Source: J054 sp051008735 (lineage in GTDB: Bacteria > Pseudomonadota > Gammaproteobacteria > Steroidobacterales > GCA-2729495). Taken from it: 21,580 nucleotides of DNA. The translations under genes and the position numbers were made by a program. Within the stretch, counting starts at the first letter, position 1; every line of letters starts with the position of its first letter. Positions 1 through 7,756 of this stretch are shown one piece after another. Location of the stretch: assembly GCA_051008735.1 (NCBI GenBank), contig JBPCXH010000238.1:1-21580 (forward strand), read 5' to 3'. The notes under the pieces are model-generated. The model was given only the letters and a program-made list of their open reading frames with translations. It was not told the origin of the DNA and ran no database searches.

Positions 1-321
1 CAGGCCGGGCCTGAGCGGGCCGTGCGGCCGGGCCTGGAGGCAGATCTGGCGCAGCTGTGGGCGCAGCTGCTGGGCCTGGAGGCCGTGGCCCCCCACGAGG
101 ATTTCTTTGCCCTGGGCGGCCATTCCCTGCTGGCAACCCGCCTGGTCGCCCGCATCCGCGAACAATTCGGCCGGGAAATCCCTTTGCTCGCCGTGTTCGA
201 ACATCCTACTGTGTCAGGGCTAATGCGGATAATGGCGGACCTGCCCGACACAGCTCAGTCAGGGGATTTGCCTGTCATAGAGCCAGTGAGCCGTATATCA
301 AGTAACAGCCGGCCTGCCTGA
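1..321 (+). CDS. Nonribosomal peptide synthetase, C-terminal end (carrier domain), partial
   Basis: The frame is open from the first base, so only the C-terminus of a larger protein is present. It holds one peptidyl/acyl carrier domain. The sequence DFFALGGHSLLATRL is the phosphopantetheine attachment motif, and the serine codon at 124-126 would carry the 4'-phosphopantetheine arm. The preceding LAQLWAQLLGLE and the following VFEHPTVSGL are the usual helix 1 and helix 3 signatures of NRPS carriers. After the domain there are only about 30 low-complexity residues and a stop, so no thioesterase or reductase release domain follows. The product may be released by a separate enzyme or passed to another subunit. 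The adenylation and condensation domains lie outside the window, so the product cannot be predicted. A type II stand-alone carrier is possible but less likely, because the frame has no start near the left edge except an internal GTG. Confidence 0.85.
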   Translation, partial: QAGPERAVRPGLEADLAQLWAQLLGLEAVAPHEDFFALGGHSLLATRLVARIREQFGREIPLLAVFEHPTVSGLMRIMADLPDTAQSGDLPVIEPVSRISSNSRPA

Positions 322-340
322 TGGGCCGAAGGGGAATAAA

Positions 341-952
341 ATGTCAGCCCAGATCCCATTCAAGCGCAGGGAAGTGTCCGTGACTGAAGAAGCCGAGTCC
401 GTTGATGAGCTATCCGCTCACTTCAAAGAGATCATTACCGGTCTTGGCGAGGATGTGGAGCGAGAAGGTTTGGTTGATACGCCAAGGCGAGCTGCCAAGG
501 CGATGCGCTTTCTGACCCAGGGGTATCGCCAGAATCTTGGAGACCTCGTCAATAATGCGGTTTTCACCAGCGATACGGATGAAATGGTCATCATCCGGAA
601 TATAGAGATGTACTCCTTGTGCGAGCATCACATGCTGCCGTTTATCGGGCAGTGTCACGTTGCCTACCTGCCGCAGGGCAAGGTTCTGGGCTTATCGAAA
701 ATTGCTCGAATCGTCGACTACTTTGCGCGACGTCTTCAGATCCAGGAAATTCTGACCAAACAGATTGCCGAGTGCGTGAAAGACGCGATAGATGCCCGCG
801 GCGTCGGTGTGGTCATCGAGGCCAAACATATGTGCATGATGATGCGCGGGGTGGAGAAGCAGAACTCCACCATGACCACCTCCTGCATGTTGGGCAGTTT
901 TCGCCAGGATCCAACAACCCGGGATGAATTTCTGCGCCTGGTTCGACCTTAG
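341..952 (+). CDS. folE: GTP cyclohydrolase I (FolE, type IA)
   Basis: Converts GTP to 7,8-dihydroneopterin triphosphate, the first step of tetrahydrofolate (and pterin) synthesis, in the cytoplasm. The 203-residue length is normal for bacterial FolE. The zinc site is intact: Cys94 and His97 in CEHHMLPF and Cys165 in KHMCMMMRG. The conserved GKVLGLSKIARIV and the C-terminal MLGSF are also present, marking the zinc-dependent IA type rather than FolE2. The ATG at 341 is preceded by GAAGGGG at 328-334, a good ribosome site with 6 bases of spacing. It follows the NRPS end by 19 bases and could be read from the same transcript, but no functional link is evident. A strong terminator begins 18 bases after the stop. 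Confidence 0.97.
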   Translation: MSAQIPFKRREVSVTEEAESVDELSAHFKEIITGLGEDVEREGLVDTPRRAAKAMRFLTQGYRQNLGDLVNNAVFTSDTDEMVIIRNIEMYSLCEHHMLPFIGQCHVAYLPQGKVLGLSKIARIVDYFARRLQIQEILTKQIAECVKDAIDARGVGVVIEAKHMCMMMRGVEKQNSTMTTSCMLGSFRQDPTTRDEFLRLVRP

Positions 953-970
953 GGCGTTCAATGCCGGCAT

Positions 971-1002
971 AAAAAAGCGGCCTGACGGGCCGCTTTTTTT
1001 TT
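971..1002. terminator. Bidirectional intrinsic terminator between folE and glpQ
   Basis: GCGGCC (977-982) and GGCCGC (988-993) form a six-pair GC stem with a 5-base loop. It is flanked by six A on the left and nine T on the right, so it can act for folE on the plus strand and for glpQ on the minus strand. Confidence 0.9.
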
Positions 1003-1025
1003 AACCGGCGCGTCAATACAGTAGG

Positions 1026-2111
1026 TCAGTTTGAATCCCGGCGTTGCCTGGTTTCATTGCAGGCTGCCCGGGCGATATCAGGTTGCTCCGTGAAGAAACC
1101 ATCAATACCTGCATCAATAAACAGTCGGTGCTCAGCCAGAGAGTCGCCCAGAGCTGTGTTGGGGCCGGCACTGCGCAGGTTGGCGGGCAGAAATTCATTC
1201 TCGGCGCGAAACGTCCAGGCGTGCACGACCAGTCCGAGACTGTGGGCGCGCTGCGGTAAATCGGTGGCATTTTTCCCGCTGAGATTTCCGGCTTCATCGC
1301 GCGGGATGAGTAGCCCGTATTTTTCCACGCCAATACCATCCACAAATTCGGCTAATTGGCGCAGGCCGTCATTGCTTATCTGGGCCTCGGTTTTTGCCGG
1401 CGTATCGGCATCACGCGCGAGCAGGTAAACCAATCGAATTTCAGTCAGGTCATTCAGGCGCTTCAGGCTGTCAGTCTCGAATGACTGGATAAAGACGGGT
1501 GCGCCAGTTCCCCTGTAATCATTGGCTTCCAGCACCTCGACGAGCGTGCCTTCGGGATCCAGTCCACGGTCTCTAAAATAGGCGGGTGACTTCAGTTCAG
1601 GGTACAGCCCGATGCTTCGACCGAGGATCTGCTCCATGTCCCGCACCATGTCGATAATGTCCTGCAAGCTTGGAATCGGGAACAGGTCGTTCAGGGAGGT
1701 ATTGGCAGGACGAACTTCGGGCAGCCGTTCTCTGGCTCTGAGTTGCCGGAGTTCGGGCAGGGTGAAGTCTTCGCTGAACCAGTCCGAAGTTTCCCTGTCG
1801 TTAATGGTGCGTGTTGCCCGTCTTTGGCTGAATGCTGCGTGGTCGGAGATATCCGTTGTCCCCGACAGTCGATTCTCGTGCCGGGCAATGAAATGACCGT
1901 CCCGGGTCATGACCAGGTCGGGTTCGATGTAATCAGCGCCAAGGAGAATTGCGAGGCGATAAGCGGCCAGCGTATGCTCGGGCACATAGCCGCTTGCGCC
2001 CCGATGCGCGATCACCAGACATTTTTCCTGTTCGGTTTCGGCCGGAGCAGCAACCGTTATGAGTAGGGAAACAATACCGGCGACAAGCCCGGTTCCAGGG
2101 AAGAATTTCAT
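1026..2111 (-). CDS. glpQ: Periplasmic glycerophosphodiester phosphodiesterase
   Basis: Hydrolyses glycerophosphodiesters (deacylated phospholipids) to glycerol-3-phosphate and an alcohol. The N-terminus MKFFPGTGLVAGIVSLLITV followed by AAPAE is a Sec signal peptide, so the enzyme should act in the periplasm. GDPD catalytic and metal residues are visible: His36-Arg37 in VIAHRGASG, Glu45 in PEHT, Glu63 and Asp65 in YIEPDLV, and His78 in FIARHEN. At 361 residues it matches the periplasmic GlpQ class rather than the shorter cytoplasmic UgpQ class. The ATG at 2111 is the only start that gives a proper signal peptide, but its ribosome site is weak. Its first base is directly adjacent to the start of the divergent lipoprotein gene, so its promoter must lie inside that gene. 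It reads toward folE and shares the terminator at 971-1002. Confidence 0.93.
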   Translation of the reverse strand: MKFFPGTGLVAGIVSLLITVAAPAETEQEKCLVIAHRGASGYVPEHTLAAYRLAILLGADYIEPDLVMTRDGHFIARHENRLSGTTDISDHAAFSQRRATRTINDRETSDWFSEDFTLPELRQLRARERLPEVRPANTSLNDLFPIPSLQDIIDMVRDMEQILGRSIGLYPELKSPAYFRDRGLDPEGTLVEVLEANDYRGTGAPVFIQSFETDSLKRLNDLTEIRLVYLLARDADTPAKTEAQISNDGLRQLAEFVDGIGVEKYGLLIPRDEAGNLSGKNATDLPQRAHSLGLVVHAWTFRAENEFLPANLRSAGPNTALGDSLAEHRLFIDAGIDGFFTEQPDIARAACNETRQRRDSN

Positions 2112-3692
2112 TTGTACAAGCCGGTCATAATCTCGGTTGCTTTGTTGCTGGTCCTTGGCTGTTCGGGCAGCCCCGCACCCACTGAAACCAGTCAGGCCCC
2201 CCTGTCCTGGCTCCAGCCTCTGCCCGACAGTGGTCTGCGGGCTACTGTCTTGTTAACGGTAGGGGATCGAATCGGTGAATACCAGCCGCCCGGTCGTCTC
2301 GATGGCCTCGGCGCATGGAGAACGGACAAGGACACCCTGAGGGTTTTTGCCAATCATGAGTTGCCGGCTACGGCCGGGTACCCCTACCAGCTGGCCAACG
2401 GAACAGAGCTGCGCGGCTCGCGGATCAGCTACTTCGACCTGGATCTGGGCAGTGGTCAGCTGCGCGCGGCGGGACTGGCTTTCGACAGTATTCGCGATCG
2501 CGAGGGCAAGCGTGTGGAACTTGCCACGCAAGTGAGCGAGCAGCCCAGGCGGCCAACGGCTGGATTAAACGCCTTGTGTTCTGCGGCCGGGTACAAAGCG
2601 GGTCAGTATGGCTTTGTCGACGATCTGTTTCTGACCAATGAAGAAGTCAGTGCCCGGGAAGATCATCCCCATGGCGGCAGTGTCTGGGCTCTGGATATCG
2701 GTGAGCGAGAACTGTGGGCTGTGCCGGACCTCGGTCGGGGTGCATGGGAAAACGTTGCTGCCGTGTCTGCGCCCGAGGGCTATGTCGCCCTGCTATTGGG
2801 CGACGATATTCAGTTTGGTCGAGCGCCTTTATATTTGTATATCGGTCGAAAGCAAGGCAATGATTTTCTGGGGCGCAACGGTTTACGCGACGGACAGCTG
2901 CATGTGTGGGTTGCCGATGGCGGTGAACAGTCACCGGCTGACTGGCGTGGCACAGGCACTGCGCGGCCGGGTAGTTTTGTCCCACTGGCTGCCCGACTGG
3001 ATTCCCGGGCCGGTGCCAAGGGGTACGACGCGAGGGGCTATCGCGATGACACGACCCTGCGAGAGGCTGCCTGGAAACTGGGTGCCTTCGTCTTCTCCCG
3101 ACCGGAAGATCTGCACGTCAATCCGACCGACGGCTTGCAGGTCATTTTCGCCTCCACCGGCCAGGGTAAATCGGTACCCGATGATGATTGGGGGACGCTG
3201 TACCGGATTGATCTGAGTTTTAATCCACGTGCTGAGGGCCTGCCTGCTGTATCGGCTGTGCTAAGCATTGTCCACGACGGCGATGATCTCGGCGATCGCG
3301 GTATTCGCAGTCCGGATAATCTGACCTGGGCGCGGGACGGTATGGTCTATGTGCAGGAAGACAAGGCAACCAAGCTGGCGAGCTTTGGCGCGGATACGGG
3401 TATTGATGCATCGCTGTGGCGTATTGATCCTCGCCAGCCCTACGACTACCAGCGTCTGGCTGTCATTGACCGTGCTGTCTCTCTGCCACCCGGTTCTGTG
3501 GACAGAAAAGCTGATGATTTTGGCGCCTGGGAAAGTTCAGGAATCATCGATGTGGCTGATCGCCTGGATTTGCCGCCCGGCCAGCAGGCCTTCCTGCTGA
3601 GTGTGCAGGCCCACGGGCTTAGCAAAGGGCCTATCGGGGGCCGGCGCGAGCTGGTCGAGGGCGGTCAATTGGTATTGCTGACAAGCAAATAA
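2112..3692 (+). CDS. PhoX/DUF839-like lipoprotein
   Basis: A 526-residue predicted lipoprotein. The start MYKPVIISVALLLVLGCSGS has a lipobox LVLGC with Cys17 as the lipidation site. The start codon is TTG at 2112: the frame is closed by a TAG at 2064, no ATG or GTG lies between, and AGGGAAGAA (2097-2105) provides a ribosome site. The body resembles the PhoX/DUF839 beta-propeller family: NHE at 81-83, FLTNEEVS at 173-180, HGGSVWALD at 187-195, GRGAWENVA at 208-216, and a late PDNLTWARDG motif. PhoX members are calcium/iron-dependent alkaline phosphatases, but many DUF839 proteins are untested. The divergent neighbour glpQ suggests a shared role in scavenging organic phosphorus, which is inference. 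Family assignment is moderately confident; enzymatic activity is not shown. Confidence 0.7.
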   Translation: MYKPVIISVALLLVLGCSGSPAPTETSQAPLSWLQPLPDSGLRATVLLTVGDRIGEYQPPGRLDGLGAWRTDKDTLRVFANHELPATAGYPYQLANGTELRGSRISYFDLDLGSGQLRAAGLAFDSIRDREGKRVELATQVSEQPRRPTAGLNALCSAAGYKAGQYGFVDDLFLTNEEVSAREDHPHGGSVWALDIGERELWAVPDLGRGAWENVAAVSAPEGYVALLLGDDIQFGRAPLYLYIGRKQGNDFLGRNGLRDGQLHVWVADGGEQSPADWRGTGTARPGSFVPLAARLDSRAGAKGYDARGYRDDTTLREAAWKLGAFVFSRPEDLHVNPTDGLQVIFASTGQGKSVPDDDWGTLYRIDLSFNPRAEGLPAVSAVLSIVHDGDDLGDRGIRSPDNLTWARDGMVYVQEDKATKLASFGADTGIDASLWRIDPRQPYDYQRLAVIDRAVSLPPGSVDRKADDFGAWESSGIIDVADRLDLPPGQQAFLLSVQAHGLSKGPIGGRRELVEGGQLVLLTSK

Positions 3693-3845
3693 TCTCTGGC
3701 CTTGCTTCCGCGCCGCGGTTTTACCGTGCGTTTCTGGTCTTTTCGCTTCATAACATGTTCGTGCGTAGCAAGGTGTCAACGAAATAGGGGGACAGACAGG
3801 AAGCTGACCTGTCCGGACCAGACCCAAGGCAATGGGGTTTGCACA

Positions 3846-4070
3846 ATGCGCTCCATGAACACGCAACACAAAACGCAGAGAGGCCGGCCGCCCCTGGGGC
3901 GCACCCGGATGGTAACAATTGGTATCCGTATGGAGCCTACTGAACGCGAGCAACTGGAAGCGCTGGCGACCAACAGTGGTCATTCCCTGTGCGGCTATTT
4001 GCGCGAAGTGATTCGCCGCGAACTGGCCCAAGATTCAGATGAGCAAGTCCCCTTGGCTGCCGCTGGCTAA
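3846..4070 (+). CDS. Small ribbon-helix-helix (Arc/CopG-like) protein
   Basis: A 74-residue basic protein. The middle reads TRMVTIGIRMEPTEREQLEAL and continues into a predicted second helix, GYLREVIRREL. This beta-strand, helix, turn, helix order is typical of ribbon-helix-helix DNA-binding proteins, with a basic RGRPPLGRTR arm before it. The frame is open back to 3702, but the upstream residues are unlike a protein N-terminus. ATG 3846 has GGGG at 3835-3838 as a possible ribosome site; ATG 3855 is the alternative. It stands alone, followed at once by a terminator, with no toxin partner, so an antitoxin role is not supported. The 153 bases before it (3693-3845) show no other gene. The target of any regulation is unknown. 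Confidence 0.6.
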   Translation: MRSMNTQHKTQRGRPPLGRTRMVTIGIRMEPTEREQLEALATNSGHSLCGYLREVIRRELAQDSDEQVPLAAAG

Positions 4071-4113
4071 TTCACCCTTTAATCTACAATAAAAAATTCT
4101 CCCCAATTATTTT

Positions 4114-4139
4114 GACCGCCATTCGGCGGTCTTTTTTTT
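4114..4139 (+). terminator. Intrinsic terminator after the ribbon-helix-helix gene
   Basis: GACCGCC (4114-4120), loop ATTC, GGCGGTC (4125-4131), followed by eight T. This is a classical rho-independent terminator on the plus strand that separates the small regulator from the MFS gene. Confidence 0.9.
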
Positions 4140-4190
4140 GCCCGGGCTTGGCATCGGTTAACGGAGTCTGGCAGTCTGGTTGCCGAGCTT

Positions 4191-5549
4191 ATGAATTCCA
4201 CTAACCCTTTAGCCGGCGTATCGGGTCCTGCCCGTCTCGGCCCGATTCGGCTGAGCCCCGGTGTCCGTCCGCGACATGCAGCGGCTTTGTTCTATTCCGC
4301 GACTTTCATGATGGTCATGATCAATGTCGTGGTGTTGCTCAATCCGTACCTGCTGCATCAGCACCTGGGTATGCCAACGGAAGTTCAGGGCAACTTCACG
4401 GGCAATCTCACGGTGCTGCTCGAAATCATCGTGTTTGCACTGGTTGTTCCCCTGGGAGGCTTGTCTGATCGAATTGGTCGGCGGCCTATCTTCGTCGCGG
4501 CTTTCCTGTTTTTCGCTGCCGGCCTGGTCTTGATGCCCTTTGCCACCACGCCTGTTGAGTACGTGCTCACCCGTTGTCTGACGGCCACCGGCGCTGCTTG
4601 CGGTGTGACCATGGTTTCGGCGGTGTTGGCCGATTACCCGGACAACCGTGATCGCGGCAAGATGATTAGTTTGAACGGCATCTTTGTCGGTTTGGGCCTG
4701 GTGCTGATTGCTTCTTTCGGTTTCGCGCAGTTGCCCGAAATACTTGCCAGTCGTGGTTATAGCGGCATTGATGCCGGCATTTACACCTTTGCACTGGCAG
4801 CCCTGTTGTCGCTGGTATCTGCCCTGGTGGCGCATTTTGGTCTCAAAGGGAGGGATGCGACTGCCGACAAGCAGACGCGCGAGAGCTTCTCGCAGCAATT
4901 GCAGGTGGGCTTTGCCGCCATCCGGGGAAACCCGCGTCTGCGCCTGGGTGCCGTGGCAACTTTTGTGTCTCGCGGTGACCTGACCGTACTGGCCGGTTTT
5001 TTTACCCTCTGGCTCGTCGCCCTGGGCACCGATCGCGGGCTGCAAGTGGCTGACGCGCAGGGGCTTGCCGGGCGCTTGTTTGGTATCTCTCAGCTGGCCA
5101 TGTTGCTGTTTATTCCGGTGATGGGTTTCATCGTGGACCGCTTCGATCGCACCACGGCTCTGATTGTGGCGATGGCGGTTGCGACTGTGGGCTACGGTGC
5201 GCTGGGTATCGTGCCGAACCCTCTGGAGTCACCGCTGATATATCCCGTTGCCCTGCTGGCCGGTGCCGGTGAGGCGGGCGTCATTGTTACAGCGCCTGCC
5301 CTGGTAGGGCAGGAAGCGCCCGCGCGGCTGCGCGGCTCTGTGATTGGTTTTATGGCGCTGGTGGGTGCACTGGGCGTACTGATTAATGTGAAAGTTGCCG
5401 GCGTTCTGTTTGATACCTGGATGTACCAGGGCCCGTTTTTATGGATGGCCGGTCTGAATGCCGTCGTGCTGTGCTGGGCTGTCTATGTTCGGCTGCGATA
5501 CGGCACCAGCGCATCGGGGGTTCAAGTAGAGGCAGACTCAACGAGTTGA
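4191..5549 (+). CDS. Major facilitator superfamily transporter (first of two paralogues)
   Basis: A 452-residue inner-membrane transporter with about 12 hydrophobic segments. MFS motif A, GGLSDRIGRRP, lies at about 89-99 between the second and third helices. The N-terminal 30 residues are soluble and include LSPGVRPRHAAAL. That block, EVQGNFTGNL, GRRPIFVAAFL and VSRGDLTVLAGFFTLWL all recur in the transporter at 19104-20453, so the two are paralogues. The substrate cannot be read from sequence. The ATG at 4191 lacks a strong ribosome site; ACGGAG is about 25 bases upstream. The last 12 bases overlap the end of hemL on the other strand, and no terminator is visible between them. It is not co-directional with the hem/cys operon, so a functional link is unproven. 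Confidence 0.9.
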   Translation: MNSTNPLAGVSGPARLGPIRLSPGVRPRHAAALFYSATFMMVMINVVVLLNPYLLHQHLGMPTEVQGNFTGNLTVLLEIIVFALVVPLGGLSDRIGRRPIFVAAFLFFAAGLVLMPFATTPVEYVLTRCLTATGAACGVTMVSAVLADYPDNRDRGKMISLNGIFVGLGLVLIASFGFAQLPEILASRGYSGIDAGIYTFALAALLSLVSALVAHFGLKGRDATADKQTRESFSQQLQVGFAAIRGNPRLRLGAVATFVSRGDLTVLAGFFTLWLVALGTDRGLQVADAQGLAGRLFGISQLAMLLFIPVMGFIVDRFDRTTALIVAMAVATVGYGALGIVPNPLESPLIYPVALLAGAGEAGVIVTAPALVGQEAPARLRGSVIGFMALVGALGVLINVKVAGVLFDTWMYQGPFLWMAGLNAVVLCWAVYVRLRYGTSASGVQVEADSTS

Positions 5550-6788
5550 CTGCAGCAAAGTGGCCAGCATTTCCACGTGTTCCGGGGCGTGGGCGTGCGA
5601 CAGAAAACCAACTTCGTAGGGACTGGGCGGCAGGTACAGGCCGGCTTCCAGGCCCGCCTTGAATAATCGGCTATAGCGCTCGCCCAGGTCGGTCGGCAAG
5701 GCGGCGGGTGAGCGCACGGTAGTTTCGCAAGTTGGAGACAGCCAGAACAGGGAGCCCGCGCGTTGCAGCTGCCAGTCGTTGCTTTCGCTGACAGCCTGTT
5801 CCAGTTTGGTGCCCAGATCTTCCAGGTGGGCATAGACCTCACCGTCCAGAAGAGCGGTGAGATTTGCATGACCGGCCGCCATGGCGACGGGATTCGCGCT
5901 GAGGGTACCGGCCTGGTAAACATCACCCACCGGCGCCAGGTTTTCCATCAGGGTGCGCTGGCCAGCTACTGCGCCCACAGGAAAGCCACCGCCGATTATC
6001 TTGCCCCAGGTGACCAGGTCGGGCTGGATGCCCAGCATCTGTGTGCAACCGCCGAAGCCCAGGCGAAAGCCCGTGATCACTTCATCAAAAATCAACAGGC
6101 TGCCTTGCTCCTGGCACCGCTGCGCCAACCGGTTAAGAAAAGCCCGGCGTTGCGGTAACAGGCCGTAATTGGCTGGCACTGGTTCGATGATGGCCGCTGC
6201 GATGTCCTTGTGATTAGCGAAGATTGCATCCAGGGCTGCTTCATCATCCAGAGGTGCGACCAGCGTGTCCGTAGCGACGCCGGCCGGAATACCCGCACTA
6301 TCCGCAGTTCCCTGGCCTGCCAGTCCGGAGCCGGCGCGAATCAGCATCGCATCCGTGTGCCCGTGGTAGCAGCCGGCAAACTTCAGGAGCTTGTCTCGCC
6401 CGGTGGCAGCGCGTGAGATGCGCAATGCAGTCATCACAGCTTCTGTGCCGGAGTTCATAAAGCGGATCTGCTCGGCCCAGGGCAATTGCTTGTTAATCAG
6501 CTCAGCCAGGGCCAGAGAAGCGGTTTCTGCAGTACCGAAACTCCAGCCTCGCTCAAGGGCCGCGGTGACTGCGCGTTTTACGGCCGGCGTGCTATGGCCC
6601 AGGATCAGCGGGCCAAAAGCCATGCAGAAATCGATATAACGACGCCCATCGACGGCATGGATAGTGGCCCCGGACGCAGACTCCATGAATATCGGTTCGC
6701 CACCCACCGCGCGCAAGGCGCGGACCGGTGAGTGCACGCCGCCCGGCGTGACACGTTGCGCGCGTTTGAGTAGTTCGTCGTTCGTCAC
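5538..6788 (-). CDS. hemL: Glutamate-1-semialdehyde 2,1-aminomutase
   Basis: PLP enzyme that converts glutamate-1-semialdehyde to 5-aminolevulinate, the second step of the C5 tetrapyrrole pathway. At 416 residues it is near the family length of about 425. It shows VTPGGVHSPVRA near the N-terminus, MNSGTEAVMTALR around 111-123, GCYHGHTDAML, the cofactor aspartate in IFDEVITGFR, and the Schiff-base Lys263 in TWGKIIGGGFPVGA. These residues look intact, so the enzyme is probably active. It is the last gene of the cysG-to-hemL run. Its start is GTG at 6786-6788, and the GTGA overlap with the hemB stop implies translational coupling. Its 3' end runs 12 bases into the convergent MFS gene with no visible terminator. 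Co-location with cysG and cysK suggests it supplies siroheme. Confidence 0.95.
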   Translation of the reverse strand: MTNDELLKRAQRVTPGGVHSPVRALRAVGGEPIFMESASGATIHAVDGRRYIDFCMAFGPLILGHSTPAVKRAVTAALERGWSFGTAETASLALAELINKQLPWAEQIRFMNSGTEAVMTALRISRAATGRDKLLKFAGCYHGHTDAMLIRAGSGLAGQGTADSAGIPAGVATDTLVAPLDDEAALDAIFANHKDIAAAIIEPVPANYGLLPQRRAFLNRLAQRCQEQGSLLIFDEVITGFRLGFGGCTQMLGIQPDLVTWGKIIGGGFPVGAVAGQRTLMENLAPVGDVYQAGTLSANPVAMAAGHANLTALLDGEVYAHLEDLGTKLEQAVSESNDWQLQRAGSLFWLSPTCETTVRSPAALPTDLGERYSRLFKAGLEAGLYLPPSPYEVGFLSHAHAPEHVEMLATLLQSTR

Positions 6789-7756
6789 GGCCGACGGGCC
6801 GCATAAGTAATGATCATATTGGCACCGGCACGCAGGCAGGCGAGCCAGCTTTCCTGCTGGGCGGCGTCCCGGTCAGCCAGGCCATTGGCGGCCAGCAGGT
6901 CAATAGCTGCCTGCTCGCCGCTGACTTGATAAGCCGCGCGGGGCTGGTCCGGTAAACGCTCACGCAGCCCACTGAGAATATCCAGATAGGGCAGGGCGGG
7001 TTTTACAATCAGAATATCGGCGCCTTCCTCAGCATCGCGTTGCGCGCTGGCCAGGGCATCGGCAGGGCGGGCCGGATCGAGTTGGTAAGTTCTTCGGTCG
7101 GTCAGTGTGTTGTCCGGCGAGGGTGCGGACTGCGCAGCTTCGCGGAAGGGCCCGTAGAAGGCCGAGGCAAATTTTGCTGCGTAACTCATGATGGCGGTGC
7201 GTTCCAGGCTCTGGTCATTGAGCGTTTTTCGAATGGCAGCGACTCGCCCGTCCATCATGTCGCTCGGCGCCACGCAGTCTGCGCCGGCTTGGCTATAAGC
7301 CAGTGCAGCCTTGGCCAAGACCAAAACCGTCGCTTCATTATCAACGTAGTCGCCGGCTTCATTCAGCAGGCCGCAATGACCGTGATCGGTATGGGAGCAA
7401 AGGCAGACGTCGGTAGCAAGCCAGATCGCGTTACCAAAACGTAATTTAATTGCCTCGATCTGTGCGGCACAGAAATCAAAATCCATGGCCGTCGCATGCT
7501 TTTGGGCAGGGACGCCAAAGAGCAGGAACTTGCTGATGCCGGCAGTCAGATCAGCTTCTATTTGCTTGAGGAGCGAGTCGGGCGATTCCTGGTAGACGTC
7601 GTGGAGTCCGGCTACCGCTTCGCGCCGGGTCAGCCCGTCAACCACGAACAAGGGCTGGATGAGTTGCTCGCGGCTGACGCGAAATTCTCGGGTCAGCTCG
7701 CGCAGATGAGGGTTCAGGCGCGTACGCCGCCGACCTAAGCGACCCATGCCTGCCAT
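6785..7756 (-). CDS. hemB: Delta-aminolevulinic acid dehydratase (porphobilinogen synthase)
   Basis: Condenses two 5-aminolevulinates to porphobilinogen in the cytoplasm. At 323 residues it is normal length. The zinc-binding cysteines are present in DVCLCSHTDHGHCGLL, so this is the zinc-type enzyme, not the aspartate-rich magnesium type. The two substrate lysines are present in MSYAAKFASAFYGPFR and LIVKPALPYLDI. It begins at ATG 7756, or possibly ATG 7747 three codons later; either start overlaps the 3' end of the hemC/hemD-like gene. Its stop overlaps the hemL GTG. The gene is embedded in the cysG-cysK-hem run, so it is probably cotranscribed with siroheme synthesis. Confidence 0.95.
   Translation of the reverse strand: MAGMGRLGRRRTRLNPHLRELTREFRVSREQLIQPLFVVDGLTRREAVAGLHDVYQESPDSLLKQIEADLTAGISKFLLFGVPAQKHATAMDFDFCAAQIEAIKLRFGNAIWLATDVCLCSHTDHGHCGLLNEAGDYVDNEATVLVLAKAALAYSQAGADCVAPSDMMDGRVAAIRKTLNDQSLERTAIMSYAAKFASAFYGPFREAAQSAPSPDNTLTDRRTYQLDPARPADALASAQRDAEEGADILIVKPALPYLDILSGLRERLPDQPRAAYQVSGEQAAIDLLAANGLADRDAAQQESWLACLRAGANMIITYAARRP

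Noticed and set aside
3702..3845. Longer form of the ribbon-helix-helix protein
   Set aside because: The added 48 residues are rich in Arg, Cys and Phe without family resemblance, and no ribosome site precedes the upstream start.
3537..4031. Minus-strand open frame spanning the end of the lipoprotein gene and the small regulator
   Set aside because: It crosses two better-supported genes, lacks family resemblance and has no ribosome site.
4209..5045. Long antisense open frame (278 codons) across the first MFS gene
   Set aside because: Its composition (Gln, Arg and His rich, no hydrophobic core) is what a GC-rich gene gives on the opposite strand; the MFS protein explains the region.
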